Source: Mesodorylaimus sp. YZB2_4
Taxonomy: Eukaryota > Nematoda > Enoplea > Dorylaimida > Dorylaimidae
Direction of reading: 5' to 3'
Length of the DNA: 64,000 nucleotides
NCBI GenBank assembly: GCA_030248295.1
Contig: JASANH010000680.1
Coordinates: forward strand, 1-64,000
The position numbers were made by a program, and so were the translations under genes. Position 1 is the stretch's first letter. Each line of letters begins with the position of its first letter. The notes under the pieces were generated by a model, which was not told the origin of the DNA, ran no database searches, and saw nothing but the letters and a program-made list of their open reading frames with translations. Below, piece after piece: positions 57,598 through 64,000 of this stretch.

Positions 57598-60500
57598 ATG
57601 ATTCGCCATCTAATTGTGTTCATTCTTGTGAGTTGCGTTTCAGGTAAGTACATGAATGACTGATAGTGAGTTAAACATAAACTTAATGTAATGAATTAGG
57701 GGTCCCCAAAACCTAATTTCGAGAGGGCTTCTGAGAGACTCGACCCATATGAAATATACTAGTTAGGCCAGTCGATTTTTCGACCCCCTTTTTTATGCGC
57801 TCTATCGAAAGTACTCACAAAACTGATTGTCTTTACGAAAAATTTTTTTGTAAAATGCGTTTATATGGAAACAGCACATTATAGGTAAAAAGTGGTCACT
57901 TTTGGTCAAAAAATCATAACTTGCTTATTTTTGGGTCTAGAGCAATTTTAAAATACCGAAATGACCGCTACATTCTGAGGAATCCAAATCTTTTTCTAAA
58001 ATTAGCCTAAGCCGCTCATAGGGTATTCAACAAAACCGTAAGTGCTCAGCCGTGATCAGTCACATAATCGATTATCGGCAAATTATTAAAACAGTCCAAC
58101 CCTGTTTTTTTCACTCAAATAGTAGCCTAGGGCCACTACGTCACAAAACGGTTCGAAATGTCACCCTACGACCATAGGTTATTGTGTACATGTAGGATAA
58201 CTGAACCCCACTTAGGCAATTTTATCTAATCATGATCGATGATCCTAGCTGTCGATCAGTCCCCTGATCGCTAATGCTTTTTTTCCGCGTCAAAATTCAT
58301 CAATTTTTACCCGAGACATTGAAGAACGCTCAAATTCAGCAAGAGGTGCGCGGGGTACGCACTTTTTTATTTTCCGCTTATGACATAAGAGCGGTTTTGG
58401 CTGCTCTCTCTGGAAATCGCTGGTAATTTATAACTTTTCTCATTTTCCACGAAAGACAGATACTCTAGTTCAAAATTAGACCGACACATGGTGAAAAAGT
58501 AAAAAAAAGTTATATATTTTCTCGCGATTTTCGGATTTAGCAGCCAAAACCGATCTTATGTCATAAGCGGCGCGCGGGCGGGGAATTCAAAAGGTCTACT
58601 GCGGCGCCTCTTCCCGAATTTGAGTGTTCTCCAACATCCTGGGTAAAAATTGACGAATTTTGGCGCGAAAAAAAACGTTTAAAAGCTCTTCTAAAGGGCT
58701 ACAAAATAGGCTATTACTGATCAGCCCACCTGATCACCAGCAAAAATTATCGATCAGTTTTTACTAAAATTGCCCAAATGGGGTTCAGTTATCCCACAGG
58801 TGCACAATAATCTGTGGTCGTGAGCTGTTTTGCGATGTATTGGCCCTAGGCTACTATTTCAGTGAAAAAGCAGGGTTGGACTGTTTTAATAATTTGCCCA
58901 TAATAGATTATGTGACTGATCACGGCTAATCATGGACGGTTTTTGTTGAATATCTCGGAACGGTTATAGGTAGGCTGATTTTAAATGAAGATTCGGATTT
59001 CTCAGAATGTAGCGGTCATTTATGTTCATTAAAATTGTTCTAGGCCAAAAAATAAGCAAGTTATGATTTTTTGACCGTAAGTAACCACTTTTTACCTATA
59101 ACGTGCTATATTTCCATATCTAGGCATTTAAAAAAATTTTTCTTCTGTCAAGACAATCAGTTTAGTGAGTAATTTCGATAGAGCGCATGAAAAAGGGGGG
59201 GGGGGGGGTCGAAAAATCAACTGGCCAGCTCTCGGTCGGGTTTTTAGTCGGAGGTCAATAATGACATATTTTAAGAAATGAAAAAGTTTTCAGGCCAGCA
59301 CTGCGTTGACCCCACCACATTCCAACAAATGTGTTCAAGTGTGTACGGAGGACAGGTCAATGGCGGTCGTTGCTTCTTCATTCCCAAGAACTCGAGTGGC
59401 GATTACGATAAGCGTGATTGGAATAGTGCGTTCGGAGTTTGCCGAAGCAAAAATGCATCGTTCAGTCTGGCTTTTACAAATAACGAAATGGCAACTATCT
59501 CGACGTACTTGAAAGCATGAATTATTTTTGTAATTTTTTTCTAACCACTGAACATTCTGACTTGTATTTTCAGCAAGTGGTTGGCGGAATGGGGACTTGG
59601 ATGGCGATGAAAAACAGCCCAGCAGCTGTTCCTGGAGGAAATGCGTTGGGACCATTCACCTATTTGCACACCGATATCACCGTCTTCGATGCGAACCTGC
59701 GCATCAACAAAACTTTTTTGCAATTGCGACTGGCCGATGACCCCGGGCCGGGTGACGGGCAGTGTCATCATCTACATAGTGGGGGATCGAGGTTCGGCGA
59801 TTATCACTGCAGCGCCCCATTTTACTTTTTGTGCACGGTCTTTAGTAAGATTTTCAGCTTTGTTTCCATTTAAATTTTCAGATTTCCCAGTTGAGGCCCG
59901 ATAGGATGAGACTGAGGCTTGCGATTATCGGAAGAACCATCCGCCAATCGATAAGTCTTATCGTTTTTGACGACGAAGAAAAGGATTTCAGCCACCATAA
60001 GATCCTTGCGCAACGGTTTGATTTTCCGCGTTGTCTCCTGAGATAGACCATTTTCCTTCTCGAAGGCATCATTTATCACTTAATAGACTACAATTCCGCT
60101 GTTTTTAGTAGTCGCAGGTTTGATCCTTGTGCACCCAGGACCTGACAATACGATAATGGAATATCATCGAGCCATCGAACAAGTTGAGCTGTGCGCTGCA
60201 TGCTGCAAATTACTTCAATTTCGCTGAGCCCAAATTTCGTGGTTTCAGGTTTTGAGGTTTTTTGCGTGGGGGGGAAATTTCCGTAGTCTCTGTCCCACTG
60301 TCAGTTACCTGTACCATGCATGTGAATCTAACACTCGGTTGGAAATGTCTGAAGCACGCGGTGCACTTTATCCGCTGATGAGCAGATGAGATAAGACTTT
60401 GCAGCATTTGCCACTGTTGTCCTCACGTGTCTTGCCGAGGCATTTTTAAATATCCATGTGTACTCGTGGGTAAGTACGAAACATACTGTACTCCGGATAA

Positions 60501-61457
60501 CTTTTTGTTCAGGATCGGAGGTGCCCAGAGTGGATGTACTGTATGAGAAGTGAATAGGGGCCATGGGCTTGAAGGTTTTTGATCAATGCCCACCACTAGT
60601 CGGTAAAAAAAGCTGAATACTCATATCTTTTTAAACAATGCAGCTCTTTTTAAAAAACTTCATGAAAAACATGATTGTCAGAATCTTTGCATGCCAAGTG
60701 GACATTTACAGTTGTATTGAATGGACAGGACATGTGAGTCATTGAATGTTCTTTAGACGCTGCGAAGATAAACGTTCAATATCTCACCAAATTCTGAATG
60801 AGAATTTTTGGCGGCCACTGACGACGCTAAACACACCCGCCGCGTTTATATGGTTTAAAATCTTTGGATTAAAAAAGCGATATCTTCAAAGTATTTTGCA
60901 GACTCAAAATTGATATAATCACATTAGACTAATCGATCTAGTTTGATATAAGCAAATTGATATTCCCCTCTACTTTTTCACTCTGAATATAATATGGAGC
61001 ACGTGCACATCCGCGCACGAGTTAAAGCGCAGTAGTAACCCAGGCTGTTTTGCAAAAAGAAGATTCGCCAGAGCGGGAAATTGTGTACGATTTTGAAATT
61101 TCTGGAGTACAGTGAAATAGTCTGCACTTTCTGCCAGCCCGGAGGCTTTCATAAAACTTTTTAGCTGGTTTTTTGGTGTTCTTTTTATATGCTCGCATAC
61201 TTTTTTCAGACATCATGCAAGACTTTAACCATATTCCGAATGTGTGCATGAATCAGGGCGTGGTCATCAGAAGCATAGCATCAGTGGCGTCTGTCAACGA
61301 CTGCGCATTCCGCTGCGCCCAGGAAACGTGGTGTCGCAGCTTCAACTGGTATTTCAGTCAGAATTGCGAGCTTTTCACCTTGGATCGATCAGATGCCGCA
61401 GCCCTTGGGCTGACTGCACCTGCTGTAGGGTGCAATTATTACACCTACAAGCCCTAG
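57598..61457 (+). CDS. Lectin gene F: secreted CTLD-PAN protein
   Basis: Predicted secreted protein of 261 residues. Exons 57598-57643, 59294-59514, 59574-59844 and 61210-61457, phases 1-0-1. Exon 1 encodes MIRHLIVFILVSCVS, a signal peptide. Exon 2 carries VNGGRCFF and DWNSAFGVCRSKNASFSLAF. Exon 3 carries GTWMAMKN and FYFLCTVF. Exon 4, the PAN-like domain, carries CAFRCAQETWCRSFNWYF and ends CNYYTYKP; it is 248 bp, exactly as in gene A. Intron 2 (59515-59573) has no usable GT donor in phase; a GC donor (AAA then GCATGA) with a normal TTTTCAG acceptor keeps the frame. Intron 1 (1.65 kb) contains a 1.46 kb palindromic element. If the GC-AG intron is wrong, the gene would be broken at that point. 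Confidence 0.75.
57766..59226. mobile_element. Foldback element copy 2, 1.46 kb near-palindrome
   Basis: Starts GGCCAGTCGATTTTTCGACC and ends GGTCGAAAAATCAACTGGCC. The two arms, each about 700 bp, mirror each other almost throughout, meeting near 58480-58490. Matching blocks include GCGCTCTATCGAAA, CATAACTTGCTTATTTT, AGTCCAACCCTG and AACCGATCTTATGTC. No transposase frame is present. A target duplication is not obvious. The element lies in gene F's first intron, so the pre-mRNA would carry a very long hairpin. Confidence 0.8.
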
Positions 61458-62229
61458 CAAAAACTCTCGCCTCGGATACTTGATGACTACGTTTAAGATA
61501 TTTGCGGTGTTTAAGGAATTCGACCTGACTAGAAACCAAAGCGAGGGCTCACCAGCATCACTGCACTGCGGTTGTTTGAAGCACAAGCATTTATTGTTGT
61601 GATAAATTGTGTTCGCGCCACTGTCTTCTCACTGCAAGGAACAATCTAAAAAAAAAGCAAAGCGAAAAAAACTTTTTCCATATATAGCACCCGCTTACCG
61701 CGGTCGTTTCATTCTTGTCCTGCGAAAAAGCATCTTATCTCTAGAATGTTATAGTCCCGCTGTAATCACGCAAGGCTAGTTTAGGCACTTTGGAAACAGC
61801 GTGATCAAGCTCGGATGCAGGCCACCTTGGAAATTTGATGCTGTGTCACTCGCGCACACTCGCACAGTATGACTTTGTAGCGGCATCATGTGAGGACTAG
61901 ATGATATCGGAAACAAAATTGAAGTTCGCAAACCACTGCTTACAGAAATTTAAGCAGGCCATTCACGCATTTTTTCGTCTTTTACGGAAAATAACCAATT
62001 CAAATTTCAGCATTTATAAATTTTTGCCTGTGAAGCTTAGTTATCTTGCGACGGGTGAGTCTTTTGTTAATTTTTGACCATTATGGATCAAAAATATTGG
62101 GAAACCCTGGGCGAAGGTGAAAAATTGACGGATTTACTTATTCGAGGATTCTATCGCAAAAAATATCCAACTCCTGATGGCTGTACTCTCATTTTGTATT
62201 TGGTCATAAATTCTGATGGCGCCAGGTTT
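61458..62229. other. Intergenic, nothing recognised
   Basis: No gene, RNA or element end is seen. A plus-strand frame at 62074-62286 is short and overlaps the 3' end of the non-LTR remnant on the other strand. Confidence 0.45.
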
Positions 62230-63704
62230 ACTATACCAAAATCAGGATACGTACAAAGTTTTGAAAATTGTGCAAAGATTTTTTAAAAAGAACGAGAAGT
62301 CGACAATCATCCGCGAAAGCATCCAAGAAAAAGTCAGGATATCGATATTTGAGCTCCACAAGCAGAGGATCCATACAGGCGATAAATAATACAGGCCCAA
62401 GCACGCTGCCTTGAGGGACGCCACTAACCACTGGCAAGTCAGCTGAGGCGCAGTCACGAATTGTGACATGCTGGGTTTGATTCGATAAATCCACGCAAGC
62501 AACTCGACTGGAACACGATGATGATTTTGAGTGTCGGCAATAAAGATCAACGGAGAATCTGATCGAAGACTTTTGCCAAATCGAAATAAACCGCAAGGAC
62601 GAACTTATAATTAGGACTATCCGACCGATCATAGATCTGTTGCGCAGTAGAAATGAGCGCAGTGTTGGTTCCTCGACGCTTCCAGAACCCATGCTGGTCA
62701 GGCGAAATCTAAATAAATTTGTGCAGCAATCTGTCCACATTTTTTTCTAATAATTTTGATAAAATCGACAGAAGCGATATCGGCCTATAATTACCGATTA
62801 ACGACTTGTCCCCTGGCTTTGGTATTGGCACAACTTTTGCTGATTTCCGCATTGATGGAAAAATGCACGATTTAATCGATCTATTAAACAAAGCCGCGAG
62901 AGCAGGGCAATGTGATGGTGCGATGTTCTTCAAAATCGACACAGTGAGACCGTCTCCACCAGGTCCGCTACGTGACTCCAGTAGACGTATACAGTTCGAA
63001 AAGAATTTGCTAGACACTGATTAGTCGGATTCATCAATAGTGACCGACGGGAGTGGCTCAAAAATACCATAGTCAGTAGATTTAAAATTTCTCGCAAAGC
63101 GCTCATTGAATGCATTCAAAATATCAAATCAACCAAAGATAGGGCAGTTCATATAATCCCGTACAACTGTAGGAATCGATTGATTATGTGTTGGTAGTGT
63201 CCTGAAAGCGGCCCAGAAGTCGTTAGACGACTAATCATGTGAAAGTGTTGACAATGAAATCTCGCTTTGCTTCATAAATTTTTTTCCTACATTGGCGTTG
63301 CAAATTTTCGAATATGTACTCATCAGTAAGATTGCCATCTCGCTTCCCACGTTTATATGCCGCATTTTTCTTTTGTATGGACGGAGCAGACAGCTGTTCA
63401 TCCAAGAACATCGCTTGTCCATGCGAAGCAAACGTTTGGGCACTCGCTTGTCCAGAACTGAATTTGGAGAGCTAGCCAATTGTTGGCAGGCATCATCGAC
63501 TGTTGACGACGAGTTTACCAATTGCTCAAGGTCCAGGGTCGATATGTGATCATTAACTTTAGCCCAGTCCACTCGTTTGATCAGCGGAATGGTACGCCTG
63601 TCAGGCACTCGTTTCTTTAAAGCACCCGAGGGAAGAATCGATAATGCCGAGTGATCAGAAGTGGAAATGGGTGGCATCACGAGTGGCAATGAAATCTCAC
63701 CCAA
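62230..63704 (-). mobile_element. Non-LTR retrotransposon: endonuclease end and reverse transcriptase, fossil
   Basis: On the minus strand, in order: STSDHSAL near 63650, the SDH motif that closes the apurinic-type endonuclease; KVVPIPKPGDK and NYRPISLLSILSKLLEK at 62750-62850, reverse transcriptase domains 0-2; SGVPQGSVLGPVLF near 62400; and FADDCRLL near 62290, the catalytic YADD box with F for Y. Frames shift at least twice and the 3' part is missing. The motif set fits Jockey/CR1-like elements. The 6738-7189 fragment could be the 3' end of a related element. It is inactive. Confidence 0.8.
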
Positions 63705-63863
63705 AAAGGTCAGATAAAAGGAGTCAGAGAAAATCCTTGTCGGGTCAGGGTTGGGTTTTGGATTTCAGGTTTCGAGTCAGGTCGGGAACACTTTCCTTAC
63801 CTGATCGGACCAAGGGGCTGAATTCACAAAAAAGTGGTGTAATCGGAAAGAATTGGGTGCAGT

Positions 63864-63962
63864 TCGATCGAGGGTGAAGGGGCACACATAATGGCCTGAA
63901 TTCGAACACGATCGCCCATAACTAGGCGCGGTGGGGGACTAACCCAATTTAGGCCACAGGCC
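63864..63962 (-). mobile_element. Diverged SINE copy 4
   Basis: The GAGGGTGAAGGG(G/A)CACA body block, a B-box-like region (GTGTTCGAATTC on the minus strand) and a TGGCCTAAATTGGGTTAG A-box-like region occur in the same order as in copies 2 and 3, but with many changes. The tail is missing. GGGTCAGGGTTGGGTTTTGG words lie just upstream at 63735-63800. Confidence 0.5.
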
Positions 63963-64000
63963 AGGCTAGCTTGAACGCTGCTCGATGGTTATGGCCAGAA

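Overview
The window is nuclear DNA from an animal, most likely a small invertebrate. The evidence is spliceosomal introns of about 54-80 bp with GT..AG ends, a cytoplasmic-type actin, DEG/ENaC channels, a lysosomal acid lipase, a secreted lectin family, a tRNA-derived SINE, and mariner, Tigger/pogo-like, gypsy-like and non-LTR remnants. One gene has a TATA box about 23 bp upstream of a TCAGC initiator-like site, which would suit an arthropod or another ecdysozoan. I cannot fix the phylum from sequence alone. Genes are sparse and roughly half of the window is intergenic or repeat-derived.

Layout: actin (minus, 3052-4552) with a probable 5' non-coding exon and CCAAT promoter; a non-LTR 3' end (6.7-7.2 kb); two secreted C-type-lectin/PAN genes A (10.27-12.30 kb) and B (13.92-16.85 kb); an intronless DEG/ENaC channel (17.44-19.23 kb); a foldback element (19.3-20.1 kb); a sulfotransferase (21.64-23.10 kb); a dead mariner (24.8-25.2 kb); a GT32 glycosyltransferase (minus, 26.03-27.03 kb); lectin gene C (31.07-32.11 kb) inside an inverted duplication; orphan DEG/ENaC-like first exons near 36 kb; a 390 bp tandem duplication (37.9-38.65 kb); a nine-exon acid lipase (41.39-43.80 kb); a broken secreted-protein gene (minus, 44.88-47.81 kb); a GPCR-like fragment (48.6 kb); the second, inverted duplication copy with broken lectin genes D and E (52.4-54.7 kb); a gypsy-like protease remnant split by a SINE (55.6-56.2 kb); lectin gene F (57.6-61.5 kb) with a 1.46 kb palindromic element in its first intron; and a non-LTR reverse transcriptase remnant (62.2-63.7 kb).

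The most coherent story is the lectin family. Six loci share one layout: a signal-peptide exon, a C-type-lectin domain on two exons, then one PAN/Apple-like exon ending in a tyrosine-rich tail just before the stop. Intron phases are always 1-0-1, so the lectin module is symmetric and could move as a unit. The family is expanding and decaying here: two intact genes (B, C), one intact if a GC-AG intron is accepted (F), one with an in-frame stop (A), and two broken copies (D, E).

A second theme is a set of 70-200 bp patches, each built from variants of one 8-14 base word in both orientations. Two of these word families occur in the same order on both sides of the lipase gene. They match no repeat class I can name.
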